From Thermoplasmata archaeon (lineage in GTDB: Archaea > Thermoplasmatota > Thermoplasmata > WALJ01): DNA of 6,824 nt. The stretch covers positions 1 to 6,824 of the forward strand of contig JALSOU010000208.1 in the NCBI GenBank assembly GCA_026986305.1. Reading direction: 5' to 3'. This document shows, in pieces, positions 1-6,175 of the stretch (within the stretch, counting starts at the first letter, position 1; every line of letters starts with the position of its first letter). Both the position numbers and the translations under genes were made by a program. Below the pieces are notes generated by a model. It was not told the DNA's origin. It made no database searches and worked only from the letters and a program-made list of their open reading frames with translations.

Positions 1-1
1 C

Positions 2-370
2 CACAGACCCTTGGTTAGGATGAGCAACACATACATAGCCAACGGAGACCACAGCTTTGAGGAGCTAATAGAGGACATAAAGTTCGGAGTATATGCCAAG
101 GGAAGCAGGGGAGGGCAGGTGGATACGGGAAAGGGAACCTTCCAGTTCAACGCTCAGGAGGCGTTTTTGATAGAGAACGGCGAGATCACAAAGCCGTTGA
201 AGGATGTCTCCTTCGGAGGCTACACCCTTGAGATACTGAAGAACATAGACGCTCTGGGAAACGACTTCCGCTTCGCTCATCCCGGATCCTGCGGAAAAGG
301 TCAGTGGGTTCCTGTGAACGACGGGGGGCCGCATGTTAGAATAAGAGAGGCAAATGTAGGAGGTGCTTAA
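2..370 (+). CDS. tldD: TldD family zinc metalloprotease, C-terminal part (5' end outside window)
   Basis: Only the last 122 codons are present; the frame is open to the left edge, so the TTG at 11 and ATG at 20 are internal codons, not starts. The piece opens with [10 protein letters not shown], which matches the 'R.TN.Y' block of TldD proteins, and ends with [11 protein letters not shown] followed by GGPHVRI, the TldD C-terminal signature. In structurally studied TldD the active-site zinc is held by an HExxxH helix plus a C-terminal cysteine. The HExxxH part must lie left of the window, and the cysteine here (codon at 290-292) is the likely third ligand. TldD acts in the cytoplasm as a heterodimer with TldE, cleaving unfolded or small peptides. 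The next gene is tldE, starting directly after this stop codon, so the two are co-transcribed and translationally linked. Confidence 0.9.
   Translation, partial: HRPLVRMSNTYIANGDHSFEELIEDIKFGVYAKGSRGGQVDTGKGTFQFNAQEAFLIENGEITKPLKDVSFGGYTLEILKNIDALGNDFRFAHPGSCGKGQWVPVNDGGPHVRIREANVGGA
359..364 (+). promoter_or_regulatory. Ribosome-binding site of tldE
   Basis: GGAGGT lies inside the last codons of tldD, six bases before the ATG at 371. It fixes the tldE start and shows that the two proteins are made from one transcript. Confidence 0.8.
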
Positions 371-1726
371 ATGGACCCTGAGGATATAGTTAAACTGGCT
401 GAAAAGAAGGGGGCAGACGAGGCGGAGGTTTTCTGGATAAAGAATGTGGAGACAGAGCTGAGTGTTGAAAAGAACGAGGTTAACTTCGGAGGCGGTGGAG
501 CTTCCACAGGTTATTCCATAAGGGTTGTGAAGGACGGAAGGATAGGCTTCAGCTACTTCTCAGAAAAGGATGTGGAAAAAGCCGTGGAAAACGCGATTAA
601 GCTCTCAAAGCTTGGAAAAAAGATAGAGGGTTATTCCCTGCCATCTGCAGATGATTACCCTGAAATCGAAGGGATATACAGCGATGATGTTGCCAACTAT
701 GAACCTGAAATGGCCCTTGATAGCCTGAAAGAGATGGTGGAGAGCGCTCTCTCACTCCATAAAGGGATGGTGATACCTGAAGGAGGCATAGAGTACGGAT
801 ACACGGAGTACTATGTATATAACTCCCATGGCCTCTATGTTGAAGGAAAGGAGAGCGGAATAGGTGGATGGCTCTACGCGGTTCTTCAGGATAAGGGCGT
901 GTCAAACGGCAGTGCCATGGCCTTTTCCCACAGCGCGGACATAGATTTCTCATCCATAGGAAAAGAGGCTGGAGAGATTGCACTGAAAACTCAGGGTGCC
1001 AAGAAGCTTGAGAAATCAGGGGAAATGGATGTACTGTTCATGAGGAATGCCATGAAGCAGATACTTGAATTCACAACAGTCGTTCAGCTCTATGGAAACA
1101 GAGCGCACAGGGGAGAGAGCCCTTACAGGCCTGATATGATAGGTGAGAAAATCGGTGCGGATGGACTGAGCATATACGACGACCAGCTGAATCCTCTCGG
1201 ACTTTACACAGCTCCTTCCGATGATGAAGGAGTTCCTTCCAGAAGACTTGAGCTCATTGAGGATGGCATCCTAAAGAATTTCATGTTTGACAGCGTGAGC
1301 GCCAAGGAGTTCGGTGCTGAGAGTACAGGAAACGGCATGAGGACAGGGCCTAGGTTCAGGGTTCCTAGGGATTCCAGCGTTCCTGAGACAGTTGCCAGAA
1401 ACATAGTGCTTGAATTCCCTGAGGTTAAGAGCATAGATGATATCATCTCAGAGATGGACAGAGGAATAGTGGTTTACAGCGTCCTTGGAGCGCATACCGC
1501 CAATGCTGTGAGCGGTGATATCTCCATAAACTCCACAGGACTCCTGTATGTTGAGAACGGAGAGGTGAAGTACCCTGTGATTTCAGCGATGATAGGCACA
1601 AACAGCCAGCACATACTGAAAAACATCGGAGCGCTCGGAGACGACATCAGGCCGATGCCGGCATCCATGGGCGGGTTCAGCTTCATAATGCCATCTGTGC
1701 TGGTGCACGGCATAAAGGTGTCATAA
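371..1726 (+). CDS. tldE: TldE/PmbA family protein, partner subunit of TldD
   Basis: This 451-residue protein has the full usual length for TldE/PmbA. The N-terminal domain begins with ADEAEVFWIKNVETELSVEK (residues 15-34), typical of the family, followed by a Gly-rich stretch at 39-43. The C-terminal half carries STGNGMRTGPRFRVP (318-332), the SGDISINSTG block (381-390) and GALGDDIRPMPASMGG (420-435). Unlike TldD it has no HExxxH: the equivalent region reads FTTVVQLYGNRAHRGE (234-249), and the C-terminal Cys is absent. It is therefore expected to be the non-zinc subunit that shapes the proteolytic chamber with TldD. In E. coli the pair matures microcin B17 and has been linked to turnover of the CcdA antitoxin; the archaeal substrate is not established. 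The ATG at 371 is supported by the GGAGGT just upstream. The tails of TldD and TldE share an ILKNI.ALG.D.R motif, reflecting their common ancestry. Confidence 0.93.
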   Translation: MDPEDIVKLAEKKGADEAEVFWIKNVETELSVEKNEVNFGGGGASTGYSIRVVKDGRIGFSYFSEKDVEKAVENAIKLSKLGKKIEGYSLPSADDYPEIEGIYSDDVANYEPEMALDSLKEMVESALSLHKGMVIPEGGIEYGYTEYYVYNSHGLYVEGKESGIGGWLYAVLQDKGVSNGSAMAFSHSADIDFSSIGKEAGEIALKTQGAKKLEKSGEMDVLFMRNAMKQILEFTTVVQLYGNRAHRGESPYRPDMIGEKIGADGLSIYDDQLNPLGLYTAPSDDEGVPSRRLELIEDGILKNFMFDSVSAKEFGAESTGNGMRTGPRFRVPRDSSVPETVARNIVLEFPEVKSIDDIISEMDRGIVVYSVLGAHTANAVSGDISINSTGLLYVENGEVKYPVISAMIGTNSQHILKNIGALGDDIRPMPASMGGFSFIMPSVLVHGIKVS

Positions 1727-1760
1727 AACCCTTAATCAATCTTTCCAAAATGTAGAACTC

Positions 1761-1773
1761 TTTGTATTTTTTT
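1761..1773 (+). terminator. T-rich terminator after the tldD-tldE operon
   Basis: TTTGTATTTTTTT, ending in a seven-T run, lies 35-47 bases past the tldE stop. Archaeal RNA polymerase commonly terminates at such U-runs without a hairpin, and none is obvious here. The next genes are on the opposite strand, so a stop is expected at this point. Confidence 0.5.
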
Positions 1774-1778
1774 CTCAA

Positions 1779-1900
1779 TTATCTCACCGGAAGTTCTTTC
1801 AGCTCAAGCTGAATCATAAGTCTGATAGCTTCTCTAACAACCTCGCTCCGACTTTGTAAAGCCCTTATTAGCAGGCCAACAAACCTTTCACAAGAGAAAT
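1779..1900 (-). pseudogene. Remnant of a ribbon-helix-helix (RHH) regulator or antitoxin
   Basis: On the minus strand the reading frame ending at 1779 gives SRSEVVREAIRLMI, the second helix of RHH (CopG/NikR/antitoxin) DNA-binding proteins, where 'SRSEVVREAIR' is close to a consensus. Upstream in the same frame is CERFVGLLIRAL, resembling the first helix ('PE.FV.LLD.L'), but the turn between the helices is several residues too short. The missing turn appears in another frame as NKGFTK, and a possible start of the beta strand (ISL) appears in yet another frame near 1900. This pattern suggests an intact gene that lost short pieces. The open frame runs back to an ATG at 1961, inside the end of the toxin gene, but that N-terminal part does not resemble an RHH protein. 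It is probably dead; a short, unusual but functional protein cannot be excluded. Confidence 0.5.
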
Positions 1901-1938
1901 CCTTTAAATCCCCAGAATGTCGTCCTCTCCGAATCACA

Positions 1939-2205
1939 TTATGTCCTGTAAATCCTATCATGGTGGTTGTAATCCTCGATTATCACCATCTTTTTCTCCT
2001 CATCTATTGAGAAAACGAGAACAAAACTGCTGTCAATATGCACCCTTTTCAGGTGCTGCAAGGGTTTTCTGAGGTTCTTGTATCTATGTGGGTTCTCCCT
2101 TATCTCCTCTATCTTCTTCAGTATAATCTCAAGCTGTTTCGGGTTCTTCTTGGCAAGCTTCTTAAACTCCTTTTCAACACTCTTCCTGAATCCTACGGAG
2201 TACAT
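1939..2205 (-). CDS. RelE/ParE-superfamily toxin of a type II toxin-antitoxin pair
   Basis: This is a small basic protein of 88 residues. It begins YSVGFRKSVEKEFKKLAKK, has a two-helix segment to about residue 45, then beta strands in RVHIDSSFVLVFSIDEE (54-70) and KKMVIIEDYNHHDRIYR (71-87). This order (beta, two helices, antiparallel sheet, C-terminal basic/aromatic tail) is that of RelE-type toxins, ribosome-dependent mRNA endonucleases that arrest translation. The C-terminal HHDRIY resembles the tail that supplies active-site side chains in the family. I choose the ATG at 2205, one base after the antitoxin stop (TGAGATG) with GGAG four bases upstream, over a TTG at 2220 that would add MGWSE in frame. 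The antitoxin lies directly upstream in the same transcript. The exact target and cleavage activity are inferred from the family. Confidence 0.82.
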   Translation of the reverse strand: MYSVGFRKSVEKEFKKLAKKNPKQLEIILKKIEEIRENPHRYKNLRKPLQHLKRVHIDSSFVLVFSIDEEKKMVIIEDYNHHDRIYRT

Positions 2206-2206
2206 C

Positions 2207-2440
2207 TCACTCCAGCCCAAAGTGCTTTTTCATGTCCTTGACTTCCACCACTTCTTCCTTTTCCCTCTCTTTCATCTTCTCTATGAATTCGGGCCTTAGC
2301 TCAGGCTCAAGGAACTCCTCCTCGTATTCGTGGATTATCCACTTTATTGCCTCTGTCTTCGTCCTGAAACCGTACTTCGCTTTTATGATGTTGAGAAGCC
2401 GATTTTCATATTCCGTCAGATTGATAAGAGCTTTCACCAT
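2207..2440 (-). CDS. DUF2683-like RHH antitoxin paired with the RelE toxin
   Basis: The protein has 77 residues. MVKALINLTEYENRLLNIIK followed by AKYGFRTKTEAIKWII matches the archaeal DUF2683 family, with a beta strand (residues 3-8) and two helices as in RHH DNA-binding proteins. The rest, LEPELRPEFIEKMKEREKEE and then VVEVKDMKKHFGLE, is a charged tail of the kind that wraps a RelE toxin. It sits first in a two-gene operon with a RelE-like toxin one base after its stop, the usual antitoxin-first order. The expected role is to neutralise the toxin and, with it, repress their promoter. The ATG at 2440 is preceded by AGGTGAT, an acceptable ribosome-binding site, and upstream lie a TATA box and a 25-bp near-palindrome. 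Family membership is from recognition of the sequence, not a search. Confidence 0.82.
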   Translation of the reverse strand: MVKALINLTEYENRLLNIIKAKYGFRTKTEAIKWIIHEYEEEFLEPELRPEFIEKMKEREKEEVVEVKDMKKHFGLE

Positions 2441-2455
2441 GTTATCACCTGTTAG

Positions 2456-2480
2456 TCTGTGTTATATCATATAACATAGA
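2456..2480. promoter_or_regulatory. Near-perfect 25-bp palindrome: probable operator of the toxin-antitoxin promoter
   Basis: The core GTTATAT-C-ATATAAC (2461-2475) is a perfect inverted repeat around a single central base. Extending outward, 11 of 12 base pairs match, the exception being G2459/T2477. It lies between the TATA box (2482-2490) and the antitoxin start (2440), over the expected transcription start. That is where an RHH antitoxin dimer, alone or with toxin, would block the polymerase. Confidence 0.65.
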
Positions 2481-2481
2481 G

Positions 2482-2490
2482 TTATTTATA
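2482..2490 (-). promoter_or_regulatory. TATA box of the DUF2683/RelE toxin-antitoxin operon
   Basis: On the minus strand TATAAATAA (2490 to 2482) is preceded by a purine-rich AAAGAAAAAC that could serve as the TFB element. A start about 25 bases downstream would fall near 2461, giving a short leader with the AGGTGAT ribosome-binding site before the ATG. The box begins only 10 bases after the mptA stop, so the pair can be transcribed independently of mptA. Confidence 0.6.
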
Positions 2491-2499
2491 GTTTTTCTT

Positions 2500-3402
2500 T
2501 CACTCCCTCAATTCCCCGAATGTGGTCGTTCTCTCTGCGAATGCGTTGTGCTTGTGTATGGACTCCTCGCTCTCACTTTTCACAGATACCGATGTTTCAT
2601 CGGGAAAGTCCCTGTACCTCTCAACTATTAGGTGTAGAGCATCCCTCACCACATCCTCCACAAATTTGGGATTTACATGGGCTTCGTAGACAACTCTGCC
2701 TTCATCATCCCTCTTGAGTACTTCAAAGGTGGGTGAAGATAGGGACTTTTCAGCTATCTCTATTAGGTTCTCAGCCTCAACAGAATAGCCTTCTGGAATC
2801 TGCATCTTTATCGTGACGATGTTGCGCTGATTGTGAGTTATTATGGGAATCTCGCGTATGCACTCATCAAATTCCGGATATTCTTCCAAGAGCATTGCCC
2901 TGAGGGTTTCCATGGCACATGGACATGCGCTCATCCCTATGACCTGCACCCCTATGTATCTCTCAACCCTTCCTTCGCGGTTTATGGCATGGCCCTCTAT
3001 CCTGTAAGCTTCTATGGTCTTTCTTCCACCGGGAGTCCTTTTTTCCATGAAATAATCCGCTCTTATTCTAGCTTCTGCGCAGGTAGCATATTCGTGCCTT
3101 TTAAGAAGCTTCTCGGTTATCTGAGCAGCCAGATCCTCTATGGCGCTCACCGGCTTTTCAAGGCTTTCATCCACGATCTCCCCTACCACCTCCAGATTTC
3201 TGGACATGTGAGAGCCCCTCTGATCTGATGGTAAGTCAACGAATAGGTCAAATGTCGCTGTGAGAGTGAGATTCCTTCCGTTTCTTAGGACATTCACAGG
3301 CTTCTTCACCCCTGTGACTCCCACTCTCGTGAGCTTGAATCCGCCTTCTATCCTCTGGTTCTGAACATCCGTAGGTGTCACAGAGGTTGGGTAAAACAGC
3401 AC
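2500..3402 (-). CDS. mptA: GTP cyclohydrolase MptA (type IB / FolE2 family)
   Basis: This is a 300-residue protein of the COG1469 family, at its normal length. Hallmarks in order are KLTRVGVTGVKKPV (23-36), FDLFVDLPSDQRGSHMSR (51-68), the SACPC motif (158-162) whose cysteine is a metal ligand, THNQRN (189-194), YEAHVNPKFVEDVVRDAL (239-256) and ESIHKHNAFAE (280-290), which supplies another metal-binding histidine. MptA is a metal-dependent cytoplasmic enzyme that opens the GTP imidazole ring to give 7,8-dihydroneopterin 2',3'-cyclic phosphate. This is the first step to tetrahydromethanopterin-type cofactors, and the same family feeds 7-deazaguanine synthesis for tRNA archaeosine. The start is uncertain: GTG at 3402 has no spaced ribosome-binding site. 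A GTG at 3381 would give MTPTDVQNQ, closer to the N-terminus I recall for the Methanocaldococcus enzyme, and lies about 26 bases from a TTAATTA element. The small membrane-protein gene ends 10 bases upstream, so co-transcription is likely. Confidence 0.92.
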   Translation of the reverse strand: MLFYPTSVTPTDVQNQRIEGGFKLTRVGVTGVKKPVNVLRNGRNLTLTATFDLFVDLPSDQRGSHMSRNLEVVGEIVDESLEKPVSAIEDLAAQITEKLLKRHEYATCAEARIRADYFMEKRTPGGRKTIEAYRIEGHAINREGRVERYIGVQVIGMSACPCAMETLRAMLLEEYPEFDECIREIPIITHNQRNIVTIKMQIPEGYSVEAENLIEIAEKSLSSPTFEVLKRDDEGRVVYEAHVNPKFVEDVVRDALHLIVERYRDFPDETSVSVKSESEESIHKHNAFAERTTTFGELRE

Positions 3403-3412
3403 CTAATTAAGC

Positions 3413-3682
3413 TTATCTCTTTTTGTGGGTCTTCTCAATTATGTCGTCTATATTGTCAAACATGTTTGTAACCCTCTCATAATGCCCTATTATCTTGCTG
3501 TCCAAATCCTCTATGTGATATCCCACCTTTCTCAGATGCTCCTCCATATGTTCCATGTGCCTTTCAAGCATCTCGGTGTGATTTTTAAGGCTTTTTAAGT
3601 GGTGGTAAAGGGCAAATATAACGACTATCTCTATTAAAAGAACAGCGACCTCGACCACTATGAGAAGTTCTTCCTGATTCAC
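3413..3682 (-). CDS. Small single-helix membrane protein with charged helical tail, unknown function
   Basis: I do not recognise this 89-residue protein. Residues 6-26 ([21 protein letters not shown]) look like one membrane helix, although it contains two glutamates. From about 27 to 89 there is a highly charged helical tail rich in His, Met and Glu ([20 protein letters not shown] at 36-55, then [20 protein letters not shown] at 58-77) with coiled-coil-like spacing, ending KTHKKR. The tail probably faces the cytoplasm, given its basic end. The start is a GTG at 3682 with no ribosome-binding site; the minus-strand TATA-like TTTTTTAAAC at 3710-3701 is at the right distance for a leaderless mRNA starting at this GTG. 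The frame stays open to 4039, but that extension runs antisense to the thermosome promoter and 5' coding region and is not credible. The gene is divergent from the thermosome and 10 bp upstream of mptA. Confidence 0.65.
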   Translation of the reverse strand: MNQEELLIVVEVAVLLIEIVVIFALYHHLKSLKNHTEMLERHMEHMEEHLRKVGYHIEDLDSKIIGHYERVTNMFDNIDDIIEKTHKKR

Positions 3683-3700
3683 AGGGGAGAATCTGGGGTT

Positions 3701-3710
3701 GTTTAAAAAA
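3701..3710 (-). promoter_or_regulatory. TATA-like element of the small membrane protein / mptA transcript
   Basis: The minus strand reads TTTTTTAAAC, centred about 24 bases before the GTG at 3682. This is the classic archaeal TATA-to-start distance and predicts a leaderless transcript. Confidence 0.45.
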
Positions 3711-3736
3711 TGTTTGGAGAAAGGTTTAACGAAATC

Positions 3737-3745
3737 TTTATATAG
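3737..3745 (+). promoter_or_regulatory. TATA box of the thermosome gene
   Basis: TTTATATAG, preceded by the purine-containing CGAAAT, is a near-ideal archaeal TATA box with TFB element. A start near 3766 would leave a leader of roughly 17 bases containing the GGAGGT site, consistent with a strongly expressed chaperonin. Confidence 0.7.
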
Positions 3746-3770
3746 AAGAGCAATCCTATGAATATCACAA

Positions 3771-3776
3771 GGAGGT
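3771..3776 (+). promoter_or_regulatory. Ribosome-binding site of the thermosome gene
   Basis: GGAGGT lies six bases before the ATG at 3783. It decides for that start over the in-frame ATG at 3798 (MPIIVLKEG). Confidence 0.8.
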
Positions 3777-3782
3777 AAAAAG

Positions 3783-5429
3783 ATGCTAGGCGGACAGATG
3801 CCGATAATAGTCCTGAAAGAAGGAACAGAAAGAGAAAAAGGGCGGAGCGCCCAGATGAACAACATAGCTGCTGCTAAAGCGGTTGCTGAGGCTGTGAAGA
3901 CAACCCTCGGACCAAAGGGAATGGACAAGATGCTGGTTGACAGCCTCGGAGATGTGACCATAACAAACGATGGAGCAACCATACTGAAAGAGCTGGATAT
4001 TGAGCACCCAGCCGCAAAGATGGTTGTTGAGATATCCAAGGCTCAGGATCAGGAATGTGGAGATGGGACCACAACAGCAGTCATTATGGCTGGAGAACTT
4101 CTGAAAAAAGCAGAGGAACTGCTGGAGCAGAATGTACATCCCACCATCATAACAAACGGATACAGGATGGCAGCTGAGAAAGCGCTTGAAATACTGGAAA
4201 ATGCAGGGTTTGATGTGAGTCCCGAAAATGAGGAGGTGCTTTTAGAGATTGCCAAGACAGCCATGACCGGAAAGAATGTGGGCGCCTCACAGGAAAAACT
4301 CGCTAAGATCGCTGTTGACGCAGTGAAGGCCGTGGCTGAGGAGATAGATGGGAAACTTAGAGTTGATGTGGATAACATAAAGGTTGAGAAGAAATACGGC
4401 GGATCTGTGGATGACACCGAGCTCATAGAGGGAGTCATAATAGACAAGGAAAGGGTGCATCCCAGAATGCCTGAACTGGTTGAAAATGCCAAGGTGGCCC
4501 TTCTGGAAGCCCCTCTTGAGATAAAGAAGACGGAGATAGATGCCAAGATAAACATCACTGACCCGAACCAGATACAGAAGTTCCTTGAGCAGGAAGAGCA
4601 GATGCTCAGGGAAATGGTTGAGAAGATAAAGTCTGTTGGAGCGAATGTTGTATTCTGCCAGAAGGGAATAGACGACATGGCACAGCACTTCCTCGCAAAA
4701 GAGGGAATATATGCTGTCCGCAGGGTTAAGAAGTCAGACATGGAGAAACTTGCCAGAGCTACAGGCGGAAAGATAGTGGCCAACATAAAGGACCTTAGCT
4801 CTGATGACCTAGGCACAGCTGAGAAGGTCTATCAGAAGAAGGTCGGCGATGAGGATATGACCTTTGTAACGGGATGCAAAGGAGCAAAGGCTGTCAGCAT
4901 ACTGGTGCGCGGCGGAACAGAGCATGTTGTTGATGAGGTTGAGAGGTCACTGCACGATGCCCTGAGAGTTGTCGGAGTTGCTCTGGAGGATGGAAAGGCC
5001 CTCGCAGGAGGCGGAGCACCTGAGATTGAGGTGGCCCTGCAACTCAAAGATTATGCCCCATCAGTGGGCGGAAGAGAGCAGCTGGCAATAGAGGCATTCG
5101 CCCAGGCAATGGAGGTCATACCCAGAACTCTGGCTGAGAACGCTGGCCTCGATGCTATAGACATGCTGATAAAACTGAGGAGCGCTCACGAGTCAGATAA
5201 AAAGAGGAGCGCAGGCATCGATGTCTATTCCGGAGAGATTGCAGACATGCTGGAAAAGAAGGTTGTTGAGCCTATCAGAGTGAAGAAGCAGGCCATAAGC
5301 TCAGCCACCGATGTAGCTACCATGATACTCCGCATAGATGATGTCATAGCCGCAAAGAAGAGCTCACCTCCAGCAGGAGGTCAGGGCGGCGGAGCAGGCG
5401 GCATGGGCGGAATGCCCGGAATGATGTAA
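3783..5429 (+). CDS. ths: Thermosome subunit (group II chaperonin, CCT/TCP-1 family)
   Basis: This complete chaperonin subunit of 548 residues forms part of the double-ring, ATP-driven folding cage in the cytoplasm. The N-terminal equatorial domain has [19 protein letters not shown] (10-28), [10 protein letters not shown] (41-50), NDGATIL (62-68) and GDGTTTAV (93-100), the nucleotide-binding loop with catalytic Asp94. The apical domain includes [20 protein letters not shown] (246-265) and [11 protein letters not shown] (265-275), the helical protrusion that acts as a built-in lid. The C-terminal equatorial half has SLHDALRVV (389-397), whose Asp392 corresponds to the residue needed for hydrolysis in archaeal chaperonins, and [10 protein letters not shown] (407-416). 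The chain ends in a Gly/Met tail ([10 protein letters not shown]) that projects into the cavity. Whether this is the alpha, beta or only subunit cannot be told from one gene. A TATA box and GGAGGT site upstream indicate its own strong promoter, shared divergently with the small membrane protein gene. Confidence 0.98.
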   Translation: MLGGQMPIIVLKEGTEREKGRSAQMNNIAAAKAVAEAVKTTLGPKGMDKMLVDSLGDVTITNDGATILKELDIEHPAAKMVVEISKAQDQECGDGTTTAVIMAGELLKKAEELLEQNVHPTIITNGYRMAAEKALEILENAGFDVSPENEEVLLEIAKTAMTGKNVGASQEKLAKIAVDAVKAVAEEIDGKLRVDVDNIKVEKKYGGSVDDTELIEGVIIDKERVHPRMPELVENAKVALLEAPLEIKKTEIDAKINITDPNQIQKFLEQEEQMLREMVEKIKSVGANVVFCQKGIDDMAQHFLAKEGIYAVRRVKKSDMEKLARATGGKIVANIKDLSSDDLGTAEKVYQKKVGDEDMTFVTGCKGAKAVSILVRGGTEHVVDEVERSLHDALRVVGVALEDGKALAGGGAPEIEVALQLKDYAPSVGGREQLAIEAFAQAMEVIPRTLAENAGLDAIDMLIKLRSAHESDKKRSAGIDVYSGEIADMLEKKVVEPIRVKKQAISSATDVATMILRIDDVIAAKKSSPPAGGQGGGAGGMGGMPGMM

Positions 5430-5447
5430 ACCCCTTCCCCTTCTTTT
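5430..5447 (+). terminator. Pyrimidine-rich tract after the thermosome gene, possible terminator
   Basis: Directly after the stop the + strand is almost all pyrimidine (ACCCCTTCCCC, then TTCTTTT), ending in a short T-run. It may slow or partly end transcription; the T-run is short, so read-through into nep1 is plausible. Confidence 0.3.
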
Positions 5448-5456
5448 AAATATTTG
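5444..5456 (+). promoter_or_regulatory. Possible TATA box of nep1
   Basis: TTTTAAATATTTG is centred about 23 bases before the nep1 ATG at 5473. This would give a leaderless or nearly leaderless mRNA. GGAG at 5465-5468, four bases before the ATG, would serve transcripts reading through from the thermosome gene. Confidence 0.4.
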
Positions 5457-5472
5457 AAAGCATGGGAGATGC

Positions 5473-6138
5473 ATGCTCACCCTGATACTGGCTGATGCTG
5501 AGCTTGAACTGATACCACAGAAGATATGGGGACATCCAGCTGTTGTTGCGTACACCAAGAGAAGGAAGAAGAAGGCTAGAATATGCCTTCTGGATGCCAC
5601 TTACCACCATTCTGCCATGAGGAACCTTGAAGACGGGGGCAGAAGAGGAAGGCCGGATATAGTGCATTTCTTCCTCCTGCTTGCTCTGGATTCAATACTG
5701 AATCAGGAAGGCGGTCTGAGGGTTGCGGTGCACACCAGAAACGACGAGATAATTGAAGTAAATCCTGAAACGAGGCTTCCTAAGCATTATGAGCGCTTTG
5801 TTGGGCTGATTGAGTCCCTTTACGACATGGGAGCTGTGCCGAGCAAAAAGGATCCTCTGCTTGAGATAAGATACGGAGTGAGACTTAAAGACTACATAGA
5901 CGAGATAAGGGAGGATGAAGAGATAATAGCCATGTCTCCCTCAGGCGAAAAAAGGCAGTTGGGAAGAATATTTCCGAAAAAAGGCGACTATATCGTTATA
6001 ATCGGAGGATTTCCCGAAGGAGATTACAGGAGCCCGGTTTATGAGATCGCAGACAGGAGCGTATCCATATATGATGGAATGCTGAAGGTATGGACTGTGG
6101 TCTCCGAGGTTATAGGGGATTATGAGAGGCTAGGTTGA
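5473..6138 (+). CDS. nep1: Nep1 (Emg1), SPOUT-class rRNA pseudouridine N1-methyltransferase
   Basis: The protein has 221 residues, the expected length for archaeal Nep1. It begins LTLILADAELELIP, with the conserved GHPAVVAYTKRRKKK (20-34) and CLLDATYHHSAM (38-49). RRGRPDIVHFFLLLALDS (57-74) is the most diagnostic block. It continues with VHTRNDEIIEVNPETRLPKH (86-105) and YERFVGLIE (106-114). The C-terminal IIGGFPEGDY (176-185) and SVSIYDGMLKVWTVV (196-210) form the trefoil knot that binds S-adenosylmethionine and the dimer interface. Nep1 methylates a specific pseudouridine in the small-subunit rRNA decoding region (position 914 in Methanocaldococcus) and aids 30S assembly. The ATG at 5473 is backed by GGAG just upstream and by the conserved N-terminus; upstream ATGs at 5462 and 5469 are out of frame. 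It follows the thermosome gene by 43 bases on the same strand. Confidence 0.95.
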   Translation: MLTLILADAELELIPQKIWGHPAVVAYTKRRKKKARICLLDATYHHSAMRNLEDGGRRGRPDIVHFFLLLALDSILNQEGGLRVAVHTRNDEIIEVNPETRLPKHYERFVGLIESLYDMGAVPSKKDPLLEIRYGVRLKDYIDEIREDEEIIAMSPSGEKRQLGRIFPKKGDYIVIIGGFPEGDYRSPVYEIADRSVSIYDGMLKVWTVVSEVIGDYERLG

Positions 6139-6146
6139 TAATAAAG

Positions 6147-6154
6147 TTTAAAAA
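6147..6154 (+). promoter_or_regulatory. TATA-like element of the second toxin-antitoxin operon
   Basis: TTTAAAAA is centred about 26 bases upstream of the ATG at 6176, matching a leaderless transcript starting at that codon. No ribosome-binding site precedes either candidate ATG (6161 or 6176). Confidence 0.4.
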
Positions 6155-6175
6155 GAATGAATGAAATGCAGATAT

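Noticed and set aside
597..1713. Minus-strand open frames inside tldE
   Set aside because: They overlap the strongly conserved TldE coding region and show no family resemblance.
2206..2220. Longer start (TTG at 2220) for the minus-strand RelE-like toxin
   Set aside because: It adds only MGWSE, overlaps the antitoxin, and uses a TTG. The ATG at 2205 has GGAG upstream and yields the typical RelE N-terminus.
2038..2474. Three overlapping plus-strand open frames across the first toxin-antitoxin pair
   Set aside because: All are antisense to the well-supported toxin and antitoxin genes, Phe/Leu/Ser-rich and mutually overlapping.
2833..3228. Plus-strand open frame of 131 codons within mptA
   Set aside because: It is the complement of mptA conserved motifs, with no promoter, ribosome-binding site or recognisable domain.
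3683..4039. N-terminal extension of the small membrane protein to give 208 residues
   Set aside because: The extension runs antisense across the thermosome TATA box, ribosome-binding site and 5' coding region. The membrane-helix protein starts naturally at GTG 3682 with a correctly spaced TATA-like element.
4049..4816. Long minus-strand open frame (255 codons) opposite the thermosome gene
   Set aside because: Its Ser/Phe-rich translation resembles no protein and is the complement of conserved chaperonin codons; it is a shadow frame.
5364..5667. Minus-strand open frames across the thermosome/nep1 junction
   Set aside because: They are complementary to conserved ends of both genes and have no independent start signals.
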